Shown: positions 16,769 through 26,011, numbered from the stretch's first letter. The stretch is 64,000 nt of DNA from Maritalea mobilis (GCF_004363175.1 NZ_SNYR01000002.1:806001-870000); one strand, 5' to 3'. Made by a program: numbers and translations. Notes: generated from the sequence alone by a model not told the origin.

Positions 16769-17725
16769 ATGGCCCAAGCGATCGACACCACATATGAGAA
16801 TGCCGTGGCCCGCCGGCGCAATTTGCGCAAGCTCTGGCTTGCCTTTTTGCTGTTTCCCGCCATGGCCATTTTGCTGACCTTTGTGTTTTTGCCCATGGCA
16901 TCGGCCGTTTGGTATTCGGTTTATGATTGGGACGGGCTCGTGCGTGGCGAATTTGTTGGCCTCGCGAATTTCCAGGAAGTGTTGTTTGACGCACGTAACA
17001 ACAAGTTTTTGATCAACGCCTTTTTCAACAATGTGAAGGTGTTTATCGCCTTAATGATTGTTCAAAATGGCTTGGCGCTGACCCTAGCCTTGCTGTTGGC
17101 ACGCGAGCCAAAGGGCTATCGCTTTTATCAAATCGCCTTCTTTTTGCCGGTGATCCTTTCAACGGTTATTATCGGCTTCCAGTGGAAGCTGTTCCTCAAC
17201 CCGATCTTTGGTTTGGTGAACACGTTGCTGCGCAATGTGGGTTTGGGCGATTGGGCGATGCCTTGGTTGGGGCTGCCTGAAACGGCGCTTGGTTCTATGA
17301 TTTTGGTGAATGCTTGGCACTGGGTGGGCTTTCCGACCCTCGTGTTCCTCGCCGCCATTCACCGCATTCCAAAAGATTTGATTGAAGCCGCGCGCCTTGA
17401 TGGTGCCAGCGAGTGGATGATTGCCCGCGATATTATCTGGCCCTTGATGGCGCCTGCGGTGACCATCATCGTGGTGTTGACCTTTATCGGGTCGTTCAAC
17501 TGGTTTGAAATTCCCTACATTATGGGTGGCCTTGAAGGCGCGCCTGCTTATTCAACTGACATGTTGGGCCTGCTGTTCTATCGCACGGCGTTTGGTTCGG
17601 TCAGCGCAGGCAATTCAGACTTTGGCACAGGCTCCGCCCTTGCCGTTCTGATCTTTATCTTCATTTTCACCTTCTCAACGATCGCCACGCGCTATCTCAC
17701 CAGCCGTGAAGTGGAGCTGAGCTAA
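16769..17725 (+). CDS. Sugar ABC transporter permease, MalF/UgpA type
   Basis: Six membrane helices are predicted. The EAA loop that docks on the ATPase reads EAARLDGASEWMIARDIIWP, with PLMAPA after it. ATG 16769 gives 318 residues; a TTG five codons upstream would overlap the ATPase gene and is less likely. It is tightly packed with the next permease gene (17729). Confidence 0.93.
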   Translation: MAQAIDTTYENAVARRRNLRKLWLAFLLFPAMAILLTFVFLPMASAVWYSVYDWDGLVRGEFVGLANFQEVLFDARNNKFLINAFFNNVKVFIALMIVQNGLALTLALLLAREPKGYRFYQIAFFLPVILSTVIIGFQWKLFLNPIFGLVNTLLRNVGLGDWAMPWLGLPETALGSMILVNAWHWVGFPTLVFLAAIHRIPKDLIEAARLDGASEWMIARDIIWPLMAPAVTIIVVLTFIGSFNWFEIPYIMGGLEGAPAYSTDMLGLLFYRTAFGSVSAGNSDFGTGSALAVLIFIFIFTFSTIATRYLTSREVELS

Positions 17726-17728
17726 ATC

Positions 17729-18568
17729 ATGAGCACAATGAACAAAAAATCCGGCGACCTTGGCACATGGTTGATGCATATTTTTCTCGGCGTAAATGCT
17801 GTGATTATGCTCTATCCGATCATCATGATGGCGCTTTCGAGCTTTAAGACCAATAAGGAGATTTTCTCCTCTCCCTTCAGCCTGCCGCAAAGCTTTAGCT
17901 TGGATAATTTTGCGGTGATTTGGAACGAAACCAATGTGCCGCGTTATTTCATCAACTCCACCATTGTGACCGGGCTTTCGGTTTTGGTGTTGTTGGTGGT
18001 GGGGACCATGGCCGCCTATGCATTGTCGCGATACAAATTCAAAGGCAATATTATGATCTCGCTGTTCTTTTTGAGCGGCCTGATGTTGCCCCTGCGTTTG
18101 GCGATTATTCCGCTGTTTATTCAGCTGAAAACCCTTGGTTTGGTGGACAATCTCTTGGGTTTGATTTGCATTTATACGGCCATGTCCCTGCCGGCCACCG
18201 TTTTCATTATGACTGGCTTCTTGCGCTCATTGCCTTCTGAATTGGAAGACAGTGCCCGCATGGATGGGGCAAGCGAATTCCGCATTATGGTGGAAATTAT
18301 GGTGCCCTTGATCACCCCAGCGATGGTGATTGCAGGCATTTATAACGCAGTGCCGATCTGGAACGATTTCTTCTTCCCCTTGATCTTTATTCAATCGCCA
18401 GAATGGAAAACATTGGCGCAAGGTTTGACCGCTTTCTTTGGCGAATATTCGATCAATTATGGCGTGCTTTATGCTGGCCTGACGCTTGCTGCATTGCCCA
18501 TTATGCTGGTGTTTATTGTGCAGTCTCGCCGCTTTATTGCGGGCATGACTGCGGGTGCCATTAAGTAG
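17729..18568 (+). CDS. Sugar ABC transporter permease, MalG/UgpE type
   Basis: The 279-residue inner-membrane protein has six helices and the EAA motif EDSARMDGASEFRIMVEIMV followed by PLITPAM. It pairs with the preceding permease to form the translocation channel. The stop at 18568 lies four bases before the ATG of the hydrolase gene, so the operon continues. Confidence 0.93.
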   Translation: MSTMNKKSGDLGTWLMHIFLGVNAVIMLYPIIMMALSSFKTNKEIFSSPFSLPQSFSLDNFAVIWNETNVPRYFINSTIVTGLSVLVLLVVGTMAAYALSRYKFKGNIMISLFFLSGLMLPLRLAIIPLFIQLKTLGLVDNLLGLICIYTAMSLPATVFIMTGFLRSLPSELEDSARMDGASEFRIMVEIMVPLITPAMVIAGIYNAVPIWNDFFFPLIFIQSPEWKTLAQGLTAFFGEYSINYGVLYAGLTLAALPIMLVFIVQSRRFIAGMTAGAIK

Positions 18569-18572
18569 TCCC

Positions 18573-19598
18573 ATGGACAGCATTGATCGGCTGGTAAACC
18601 AACATATGGCCAGCGGCACTTTCCCTTGCGGTGAAGTGCTGGTGGCCCATGGGCAAAGGATCGACCTGCACAAAGCCTATGGCTTTATGGAAGGCAGCGA
18701 CATTGCGCCCCTTCATAAGGGCGCTTTGTTTGACCTTGCCTCTTTGACCAAACCTCTGGCCACAGCTCAGCTGTTGGTGGCGCTTGCGGCAAAGGGCCAA
18801 ATCGATCTCGATGCGCCAGCGCGTGATTATTTGCCTGAGCTCAAAGCAGGCCAAAAACATGCGTTTACTGTGCGGCAATTGGCGTTGCACCAAGCAGGCT
18901 TTGCGGCTGACGATCCGTTTGCGAAAAATGCCACAAGCATTGATGCTGCCTGGCGCGCGCTATTCGAGATGGAATTGGCCTATCTGCCGGGCACTCAGAT
19001 GGTCTATTCCTGCCTTGGCTATTTGCTGTTGGGACAAATTATTGAACGTGTGACCAAGATGCCAATTGACGAGGCATTCGCGCAAATGATCGCGAAGCCG
19101 CTTGGGCTGACGCAAACAATGTTCACACCATTGGAAGCGAGCGGCAAGCTGCCGCCGATTGTGCCGACTGTACCGAACATCCGGCCAAGCGGTTATATCC
19201 GCGGCATGGTGAATGACAGCACCGCACGTTGCCTTGGCGGCAAAGTGGGAAATGCAGGCCTGTTCTCCACTGCAGAAGAGCTACACAAAATCGCGCTTCA
19301 TTTGTTGGATCAATATGACCCGCTGATTTTTGAAAATGGCAATCGGTCTGGACTAACGCCGCGCACAATCGGTTTTGAATATCATGATTTGCGCTTTCCG
19401 GGCGCAAGCTGTGGCGATAATTTTATTCACGGTGCCATTGGGCATACCGGCTTTACCGGCACTTCGCTTTGGCTGGACCCCATGTCAAAATTGATTGTGA
19501 TTGCGCTCACCAACCGGGTCTATTCTTCTTATCGCGGCACCATTCCCGCCATGCGTCAATTCCGCATTGATTTACACTCTATCGCACAGCACCTTTAA
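18573..19598 (+). CDS. Beta-lactamase-fold serine hydrolase, possible cytosolic muramyl amidase (AmiE-like)
   Basis: The 341-residue protein has the three motifs of the class C beta-lactamase/transpeptidase-like family: SLTK (S-x-x-K, nucleophile), YSC in the YxN position, and HTG in the KTG position (GAIGHTGFTGTSLWLDP). It has no signal peptide, so it should act in the cytosol. It is the last gene of the muramic-acid ABC operon. In Bacillus subtilis a protein of this fold, AmiE, is encoded beside murQ-murR-murP and cleaves the MurNAc-L-Ala bond of muropeptides. By analogy this protein may strip peptides from imported muropeptides. D-amino-acid esterase or peptidase activity is the alternative. 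Its stop overlaps that of the convergent GH42 gene. Confidence 0.75.
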   Translation: MDSIDRLVNQHMASGTFPCGEVLVAHGQRIDLHKAYGFMEGSDIAPLHKGALFDLASLTKPLATAQLLVALAAKGQIDLDAPARDYLPELKAGQKHAFTVRQLALHQAGFAADDPFAKNATSIDAAWRALFEMELAYLPGTQMVYSCLGYLLLGQIIERVTKMPIDEAFAQMIAKPLGLTQTMFTPLEASGKLPPIVPTVPNIRPSGYIRGMVNDSTARCLGGKVGNAGLFSTAEELHKIALHLLDQYDPLIFENGNRSGLTPRTIGFEYHDLRFPGASCGDNFIHGAIGHTGFTGTSLWLDPMSKLIVIALTNRVYSSYRGTIPAMRQFRIDLHSIAQHL

Positions 19599-21502
19599 TC
19601 TTTGCGCTTAAAGATGACATCTGCTGGCGCGAAGGTTTGGCCATTGTGGGCGACGGCGTGGGCACTATAATTCATGTAGATGATGTGCTGGTCGGTCTCG
19701 CGGCGGCGTAGGCCATCGGGCAAAGGTTGGGTGCGGATTTCAGCGGCTTGTAAGAGCGTGCCGATAAATTCTTGAAGTGACCCAACGTCTAACCATCCCG
19801 CGCAATAGATCAGATTGTCTTTTTCCACGATGGCAGGCTGGCCCTGCATTGTGGTCAGCAGAGTGGTGACTTTGCCTTCCAGATGCTCGAACCAATGCAA
19901 GAAGCTGCCGCCATTTGCGAGGGGGACGAGAGCGCCAGGACGCAGGCTTTCTATATTGGTGATGCGCAGTGGCAGGCCGTCGATATCTGGCGCTAGCGCT
20001 TGTGGGATGGCGAATTCTTCGGTTTTGGCATTTGTGCGTGGTCCGAGCACCACTTTGGCGCCGCTGTCGCGCAATGCGGCTTGTTGCGAGGCACTAAGTG
20101 TCATCACGCCGGGGGCGAAGATAATGTCATAAGCGGCGAGGTTCTCTGCGTTGGGCGGCACAATATCAATGTTCACGCCGAGGCGGCGAAGCGCTTTGTA
20201 ATGGTGAAAGACCAAGTCGAAATAATCAAATCCTTGGCCTTGTGGTTGGATTTCGGTGCCCCACTGGCTTTCGTAATCAAACATGAGCGCCACGCGTGCA
20301 GGCTGGATTTGATCAGTTTGCAAAATCGACAAATCGCGAACGACTTGCTCCGCCTCGTGGGCAGCGATGTTTGGGTGATCATTGGGCAGATAAAGACCTG
20401 TATGCATTTGTTCTTGCGCGAACGGCGCTTGTCGCCAGCGGAAATAGAGCACACTTTCTGCCCCATGGGCGAAAGCTTCTGTCGCCCATAGGCGCACCAT
20501 GCCCGGCAAGGGAGCAGGATTGTAAGGTGCCCAATTCACTGCCCCCGGCTGTTGCTCCATAACCCACCATCGCCCGCGACCCACCGCACGATATAGATCG
20601 TGATGGAAAGCCTGGAAGTCAGGATGCCCTTGTTTGAAATAAGCGGCTTTGAACGCTTCGTCTTCATTGATGCGATCTTCAAGAAAGCCCAGCGGATAGG
20701 AATCCCAACTGGCAATGTCTAAATCTTGGCCGACTTTGAAATGATCAAAATCGGTGATGCGGCCCATATAATTATGGATGATCGGCGCGTCTGTTTGCGC
20801 GCGAATTAAATCCACTTGCAGCTTATTGAAAGCCACCACCTGATCTGAGGAAAAACGGCGAAACGCCATTTGGTGCGCCGGGTTTGGCTCAGTGACTGTG
20901 AGGTTGGGCAAATCCACCTCATCAAATGCGCCATATTCCATCGACCAGAACACATTGCCCCATGCCTGATTGAGCGCTTCGACGGTGCCATATCGGGTTT
21001 TCAACCAGTGCTGAAAAGCGTCGCGTGCTGCGTCAGAATAAGAAATGGTTGTGTCATGACAGCCATATTCATTGTCTGTCTGCCATGCGCAGATGGCAGG
21101 ATGATCGCCATATCGTTCGGCCAATAAGCCAACAATGCGGGCGCATTCCTGTTTGTAGCCCTCGTGGGAGAAGCAATAATGTCGGCGGGAGCCGAATTTG
21201 CGCGGTCGCCCTTCAGCATCAACAGCCAACATATCGGGATGTTTGGTGAGCATCCAGCGCGGCGGCGTTGCAGTGGGCGTGCCCAACACAATCTTCAACC
21301 CGGCATTTGCAAGGGTATCAATTGCTTGATCGAGCCATGCCCACTCCAACTGATCGGGTTTAGGCTCAATCTTGCTCCACGCAAACTCGCCAATGCGCAC
21401 CCATGTGAGGCCGAGCTCAGCCATGCGCTGGGCATCGCTGGCCCACATATGGCTGGGCCATTGTTCAGGATAATAGCAAACGCCGAGGCCTTTTTGGGTC
21501 AT
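19595..21502 (-). CDS. Beta-galactosidase, glycoside hydrolase family 42
   Basis: The 635-residue protein begins GVCYYPEQWPSHMWASD, the hallmark of GH42. The acid/base is probably Glu145 in WQTDNEYGCHDT and the nucleophile Glu316 in RWWVMEQQPG. A C-terminal trimerisation (Rossmann-like) domain follows (APGVMTLSASQQAALRDSGA). There is no signal peptide, so it hydrolyses imported beta-galactosides to galactose. It is the last gene of an operon with an IlvD-type dehydratase, an SDR enzyme and aldose epimerase, which form an oxidative galactose route. No importer is encoded in the operon. Confidence 0.93.
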   Translation of the reverse strand: MTQKGLGVCYYPEQWPSHMWASDAQRMAELGLTWVRIGEFAWSKIEPKPDQLEWAWLDQAIDTLANAGLKIVLGTPTATPPRWMLTKHPDMLAVDAEGRPRKFGSRRHYCFSHEGYKQECARIVGLLAERYGDHPAICAWQTDNEYGCHDTTISYSDAARDAFQHWLKTRYGTVEALNQAWGNVFWSMEYGAFDEVDLPNLTVTEPNPAHQMAFRRFSSDQVVAFNKLQVDLIRAQTDAPIIHNYMGRITDFDHFKVGQDLDIASWDSYPLGFLEDRINEDEAFKAAYFKQGHPDFQAFHHDLYRAVGRGRWWVMEQQPGAVNWAPYNPAPLPGMVRLWATEAFAHGAESVLYFRWRQAPFAQEQMHTGLYLPNDHPNIAAHEAEQVVRDLSILQTDQIQPARVALMFDYESQWGTEIQPQGQGFDYFDLVFHHYKALRRLGVNIDIVPPNAENLAAYDIIFAPGVMTLSASQQAALRDSGAKVVLGPRTNAKTEEFAIPQALAPDIDGLPLRITNIESLRPGALVPLANGGSFLHWFEHLEGKVTTLLTTMQGQPAIVEKDNLIYCAGWLDVGSLQEFIGTLLQAAEIRTQPLPDGLRRRETDQHIIYMNYSAHAVAHNGQTFAPADVIFKRKD

Positions 21503-21520
21503 AATGTGTCTTTCGAAAAC

Positions 21521-22522
21521 TCAATCATCTCTGTCAGTAAATGCCTTAAACCTTATTTGATGTTCGTAAGTCTCACCAGGCACTATAACGGGCGAATTAA
21601 AATTTCGCTGGTTGATTGCATCGGGCCATTTTTGAGGCTCCAAAGCAATTGAACAATAAGGTACTATTTTGTGGGAAAAACCATCTTTTTTTTCAGCCTG
21701 TTTCCCGTGTGTATATGTGTAAACTTGAACACCGGGCTCTGTAGTCCAAAGTTCTATCCCCCCATTTCTTTCTGGTGCTACCAATCGAGCAGCAAGTGAA
21801 AGCTCACCGCTTGTTTTTTGTAGGCAAAAATTATGATCATAAGGTCGAGCGCTAATTTGCCTCAGTTCAGAAAAATCATATGGAGTATCAAAAACAACGG
21901 ACACTTCGCCAGTTGGTATTTTTTCTGCATTTACGGGCAGGTAATGCTGAGCTTTCACCTCGAGAAGGTGATCGATAATGGTTTCGTCTGCCGACAAATT
22001 GAAGTAGGCATGGCTGGTCAGGCTAATAGGAGTAGGTTGATCTGTGATTGCCCAATAAGTGATGCCCAACACGCCATCTTCCAGAACAAATGAAGCCGTT
22101 ACGTCCCGTTCCCCCGGAAATCCATCTTCGGCATCTGCAAAACGAGTCCACAATCGCACCGCATTTCTAGTTTTATCCAAAATCTTCCACAGACGATTGT
22201 GTGCACCATTCGAGCCGCTGTGTAGGCAATGACGGCCCTCTTCATTTTTAGTTAAATGGTATATTTTGTTGGCAAGTACAAATTTCCCGCCTGCAATGCG
22301 GTTAGACACCGGTCCAATGCTGGCGCCAAAGTATCTCAGTTCTTCTAAGTACGGGGCAATATGGTCTGCACCCACCACAATAGAAACATCAGAAAACCCG
22401 AAGTTCAAGTATTGTATTGTTGCGCCATAAGTTAAAATGGAACATTGGCTATTACCGGAGCGAAGCTCTATCTTATCTACTTTGCTTCCATCGGGTAAAT
22501 TGTCGAATAGCTCGACAGTCAC
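21521..22522 (-). CDS. Aldose 1-epimerase family protein (galactose mutarotase)
   Basis: The 333-residue protein has the epimerase fold with SLTSHAYFNLS (catalytic His region), HCLHSGSNGAHNRLWKIL and PYDHNFCLQ. It interconverts alpha and beta galactose, fitting the gap between beta-galactosidase and galactose dehydrogenase. The coding DNA looks clearly more AT-rich and less regular in codon use than its operon neighbours, and the spacing on both sides is short (11 and 18 bases). This suggests it joined the operon by a separate transfer. Confidence 0.85.
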   Translation of the reverse strand: MTVELFDNLPDGSKVDKIELRSGNSQCSILTYGATIQYLNFGFSDVSIVVGADHIAPYLEELRYFGASIGPVSNRIAGGKFVLANKIYHLTKNEEGRHCLHSGSNGAHNRLWKILDKTRNAVRLWTRFADAEDGFPGERDVTASFVLEDGVLGITYWAITDQPTPISLTSHAYFNLSADETIIDHLLEVKAQHYLPVNAEKIPTGEVSVVFDTPYDFSELRQISARPYDHNFCLQKTSGELSLAARLVAPERNGGIELWTTEPGVQVYTYTHGKQAEKKDGFSHKIVPYCSIALEPQKWPDAINQRNFNSPVIVPGETYEHQIRFKAFTDRDD

Positions 22523-22533
22523 TTTTATTACCT

Positions 22534-23304
22534 CTATCCGGTCATCACCACACCGCCATCAACCACCAAAGCTTGGCTGGTCATCATGCGGCTGGTTTTA
22601 GAGGCTAAAAACAGGGTGGCATCGACAATGTCTTGCTCAACCAAATGTTCTTTCAAACATTGTTTCTCGAGATGTTCTTTAAGCCCTTCTTCAGTTGCCC
22701 ACATGTCCAACTGTTTTTGGGTGAGCACCCAGCCCGGCACCAGCGCGTTGACGCGGATATTATCTGGCCCTAATTCACGCGCCAATGCACGGGTGAGACC
22801 CGTTATGCCCGCTTTAGCCGCGACATAGGAACTATAGCCCGCGTTGCCCATCAGGTAGGATGCAGAAGAAAAATTGATGATGGCGCCCTCGCCCATTTTC
22901 TTCATGCCCGGCGCTGCGGCTTGGGCGGTGAAATAATGCGGGCGCAAGTTGATGTTGAGAGATTTGTCCCAATCCTCAATCCCATATTCTTCCAAACTGT
23001 GGCGTTGATCATTGGCGGCGTTGTTCACCAGCACTGCTATATCGCCATGGGCTTCGGCGCTGTCGGCCATTGCCTTTTTCAGCGCATCAATATCGGTGAT
23101 GTCGCATGGCAAAAAGAGTGGCTTTTGGCCATATTTTTCGCCCATCTCTTCAGCAAATGCGGTGGCATCTGACCGCTGCACAAAAGCGACTTTTGCGCCT
23201 TGGGCCAAAAAACCTTCGGTGAGCGCTGCGCCAATGCCGGAACCGCCCCCGGTGATGAATACGCTTTTATCTTTCAAATCATGAAATGTTGCATAGGTTT
23301 GCAT
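22534..23304 (-). CDS. SDR-family sugar dehydrogenase (probably galactose/arabinose 1-dehydrogenase)
   Basis: The 256-residue short-chain dehydrogenase has the cofactor loop TGGGSGIGAAL, the NNAAND motif, the catalytic Ser and Tyr-x-x-x-Lys (SSASY then YSSYVAAKAG) and an SDR C-terminus (LVVDGGVVMTG). In an operon with beta-galactosidase, mutarotase and an IlvD-type dehydratase, oxidation of galactose to galactonolactone with NAD(P)+ is the natural role. The ATG at 23304 shares one base with the stop of the dehydratase gene (TAATG). A lactonase gene is missing here; the lactone may open spontaneously or by an enzyme encoded elsewhere. Confidence 0.83.
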   Translation of the reverse strand: MQTYATFHDLKDKSVFITGGGSGIGAALTEGFLAQGAKVAFVQRSDATAFAEEMGEKYGQKPLFLPCDITDIDALKKAMADSAEAHGDIAVLVNNAANDQRHSLEEYGIEDWDKSLNINLRPHYFTAQAAAPGMKKMGEGAIINFSSASYLMGNAGYSSYVAAKAGITGLTRALARELGPDNIRVNALVPGWVLTQKQLDMWATEEGLKEHLEKQCLKEHLVEQDIVDATLFLASKTSRMMTSQALVVDGGVVMTG

Positions 23305-25019
23305 TAGTGGCTCTCCCGCGTGACGGGGCGTGTATCTTTGCCCACAAGGAAATCAAGATCTGCGCCTTTTTCGGCTTGCAAAACCCGATCAATATAAAGG
23401 CTAGCATAGCCGCGCTTATAATGCGGTGGTGTTGGTTGCCAGTTGGCGCGGCGCTCGGCCAGCTCTTCTTCTGGGACCAGCAGTTCAAGCTGACCATTTT
23501 CAGTGTCGAGCTTAATGCGATCACCCGTTTTAACAAGGGCCAGAGGCCCGCCCGCTTCTGCTTCGGGCGAGGTGTGCAACACCACCGTGCCGAACGCAGT
23601 GCCGGACATTCGTGCATCGGAAATCCGCACCATATCGCGCACGCCCTGCTCAACCAGTTTGCGCGGAATAGGCATGTTGCCCACCTCCGGCATGCCGGGA
23701 TAGCCTTTTGGTCCGCACCCTTTAAGCACCAAGATCGTCTCGCTGGTGACGGGCAAATCGGGACGGTCAATATTGGCTTTCATGTCCTCGATATTTTCAA
23801 ACACAAAGGCTTCGCCCTCATGTTGCAGTAGTTCTGGCGTTGCGGCTGACGGCTTGATGATGGCCCCGTTTGGCGCCAAGCTGCCTTTGAGCACGCGCAG
23901 GCCAACCTTTGGCTTGATTGGTGCATCATAGGCGAAAATCACATCGCGATTATAGCATTCTGCATCTTCAAAGTAGGATGTGATGTCTTTGCCCAGCACC
24001 GTGTTGGACGGGCGAATGTGTTGTGCCAGCTCTTTCATCAAAGCGGGCATGCCCCCTGCATAGCAGAAATCTTCCATCAAATATTTGCCGGACGGCATGC
24101 AGTTCACCAGTAGCGGCAAATCCTTGCCCAGTTCGAAATCTTCCAGTGTGAGATCAACGCCGACGCGCCCCGCGATGGCCAGCAAATGCACCACCGCATT
24201 GGTGGAACCGCCAATGGCCGCGTTTGCGAGAATGGCATTTTCGAAGTTTTCTTTTTTCACCACTTTGGAGAAGGTGAGGTCTTCTTCCACCATCTCCACA
24301 ATGCGCTTACCAGTTAGGTGAGCCAATGCGGCACGGCGCGCGTCAACTGCGGGCAATGCTGCATTTGTGGGCAGGCAAAGCCCCATCGCTTCCACCAGCG
24401 ATGCCATGGTGGATGCGGTGCCCATGGTCATGCACACACCGACCGAACGGCTCATGCCCGATTCAGCGGACATAAAGTCCTTCAGGCTCATTTCGCCTGC
24501 GCGAACATCCTCGGAAAATTTCCACACATCGGTGCCTGAGCCAATGTCGCGACCTTTAAACTTGCCGTTGAGCATGGGGCCGGAGGACACAACGATGGTG
24601 GGCAGATCGACCGATGCCGCGCCCATCAACTGGCCGGGCGTGGTTTTATCGCAACCACCCAGCAACACCACGCCATCAATGCCATAAGCACGGATGCTTT
24701 CTTCCACATCCATGGAGAGGAGGTTTCTGAACAGCATGGCGGTGGGCTTCATTTGGGTTTCGCCCAAGCTCATCACCGGAAATTCTACTGGAAAACCGCC
24801 TGCTTCCCACACGCCGCGCTTTACGGCTTCTGCCAAATCTCTGAGCCCTGCATTGCAAGGTGTAAGTTCCGACCATGTGTTGCAAATGCCGATGATGGGG
24901 CGACCATCAAATACGTGATCGGGGAAGCCCTGGTTTTTCATCCAAGAGCGATGGATGAATCCATCCTTATCCTGCTTGCCATACCATGCCTGGCTGCGGC
25001 GTTTTTTCTTATCGCTCAA
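23304..25019 (-). CDS. IlvD/Edd-family sugar-acid dehydratase (galactonate/arabonate type)
   Basis: The protein belongs to the IlvD/Edd superfamily with three cluster cysteines visible in ICNTWSELTPC, LLGGCDKTTPGQ and GVCMTMGTAST. The sequence resembles the pentonate/galactonate branch more than branched-chain IlvD. It removes water from an aldonic acid to give a 2-keto-3-deoxy acid. I choose TTG 25019 because AAAGGAGG lies five bases upstream and the product then starts (M)SDKKKRRSQAWYG, as family members do, giving 571 residues. An ATG at 25049 is in frame but has no ribosome site. It heads the galactose operon and faces the IclR gene. Confidence 0.85.
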   Translation of the reverse strand: MSDKKKRRSQAWYGKQDKDGFIHRSWMKNQGFPDHVFDGRPIIGICNTWSELTPCNAGLRDLAEAVKRGVWEAGGFPVEFPVMSLGETQMKPTAMLFRNLLSMDVEESIRAYGIDGVVLLGGCDKTTPGQLMGAASVDLPTIVVSSGPMLNGKFKGRDIGSGTDVWKFSEDVRAGEMSLKDFMSAESGMSRSVGVCMTMGTASTMASLVEAMGLCLPTNAALPAVDARRAALAHLTGKRIVEMVEEDLTFSKVVKKENFENAILANAAIGGSTNAVVHLLAIAGRVGVDLTLEDFELGKDLPLLVNCMPSGKYLMEDFCYAGGMPALMKELAQHIRPSNTVLGKDITSYFEDAECYNRDVIFAYDAPIKPKVGLRVLKGSLAPNGAIIKPSAATPELLQHEGEAFVFENIEDMKANIDRPDLPVTSETILVLKGCGPKGYPGMPEVGNMPIPRKLVEQGVRDMVRISDARMSGTAFGTVVLHTSPEAEAGGPLALVKTGDRIKLDTENGQLELLVPEEELAERRANWQPTPPHYKRGYASLYIDRVLQAEKGADLDFLVGKDTRPVTRESH

Positions 25020-25098
25020 TTCTGCCTCCTTTGCCCACCAACTAGACATTCGCCACCAATATCTGGCCCGCGCTTGACATCAGTTCTTTGGCAATTTA

Positions 25099-25135
25099 GT
25101 TTCAAATAATGAAACTTATTTCCATTTATTGAAAT
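25099..25135. promoter_or_regulatory. Candidate IclR operator pair
   Basis: Two imperfect dyads lie side by side between the divergent dehydratase and IclR genes: GTTTC-N7-GAAAC (25099-25115) and ATTTC-N8-GAAAT (25118-25135). Paired dyads of this length are typical for IclR-family repressors. A TTGACA at 25074 could serve the IclR gene. Confidence 0.5.
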
Positions 25136-25191
25136 ATTGGAAGATGGGTCGAGTTTTGTCAAGATCATCCAGCGGCCGGGGCAAGGTTTAG

Positions 25192-25971
25192 ATGCGCGAG
25201 AAATCATCAGGCGATGGCACCGTGGGCAAAGCGCTTAGCGTGTTGGATATGGTGGCGGCATTTGGTCAGCCGGTGAAGTTCAACCAGCTGCTTGAGCAGA
25301 GCCCTTTTCCCAAAGCCACCCTTTATCGCTTGCTGCAAACATTGGTGCATCAAAGCATGTTGGCCTTCGATGCGGATCAAGGTACCTATCAAGTGGGCTT
25401 GCGGGTGGTGCGGTTGGCCCATGCGGCATGGAAATCCAGCTCACTGGCCCCGTTGGCGCGGCCATTTGTTGACGCACTGGCGCAGCAGACAGGTGACATT
25501 GTGCATTTGGCACAGTTTGATGCGGGGCAAGTGCTTTATATTGATAAGCGCAAGGCCGATGATCGGTTTGAAACTTTGGCACAGGTTGGCAATGTGGCCC
25601 CAGCCTATTGCACGGGGGTGGGCAAAGCCATGCTGGCATTTTTACCGCCCCACCAGTTGCAAACAGCTTTGCAGCAACAAGCATTTCACGCCTTTACGCC
25701 TGCCACGCTACAATCCACCGACGCGTTACTGCAGGAGTTAAGCACCATCAAAGCAGAAAGCGTTGCTTATGATCGCGAGGAGCATGAAGTTGGCACAATC
25801 TCCATCGCCGCACCGATCTTTGGCCATGGCCAGCGATTGCTTGGTGCGATTTCTATTGCCACGTCAACTGCGCGAAAAAGCTTGGGGGAACTAACTGCTC
25901 ACAAAGCCGAATTGCTGAAAACCGCCACCCAGATTGGTGACGCGGCGGCGGCATGGCATGCGCCTGTTTAA
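25192..25971 (+). CDS. IclR family regulator of the galactose operon
   Basis: The 259-residue protein has the N-terminal winged helix (ALSVLDMVAAFGQPVKFNQL, then FPKATLYRLLQTLVHQSML) and the effector domain with YCTGVGKAMLAFLPPHQL and YDREEHEVGTISIAAPIFG. It is transcribed divergently from the operon of dehydratase, SDR, mutarotase and beta-galactosidase, so it most likely represses that operon until an intermediate such as galactonate or its keto-deoxy product binds. Confidence 0.9.
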   Translation: MREKSSGDGTVGKALSVLDMVAAFGQPVKFNQLLEQSPFPKATLYRLLQTLVHQSMLAFDADQGTYQVGLRVVRLAHAAWKSSSLAPLARPFVDALAQQTGDIVHLAQFDAGQVLYIDKRKADDRFETLAQVGNVAPAYCTGVGKAMLAFLPPHQLQTALQQQAFHAFTPATLQSTDALLQELSTIKAESVAYDREEHEVGTISIAAPIFGHGQRLLGAISIATSTARKSLGELTAHKAELLKTATQIGDAAAAWHAPV

Positions 25972-25979
25972 CGAAAAGA

Positions 25980-25997
25980 GGCGACCAGATGGCCGCC
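25980..25997. terminator. Weak hairpin between convergent iclR and cytochrome c genes
   Basis: GGCGACC and GGCCGCC pair around an AGAT loop with one mismatch, nine bases past the iclR stop. There is no T run, so termination is uncertain. Confidence 0.35.
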
Positions 25998-26011
25998 CCT
26001 GTAGTGGCAAA

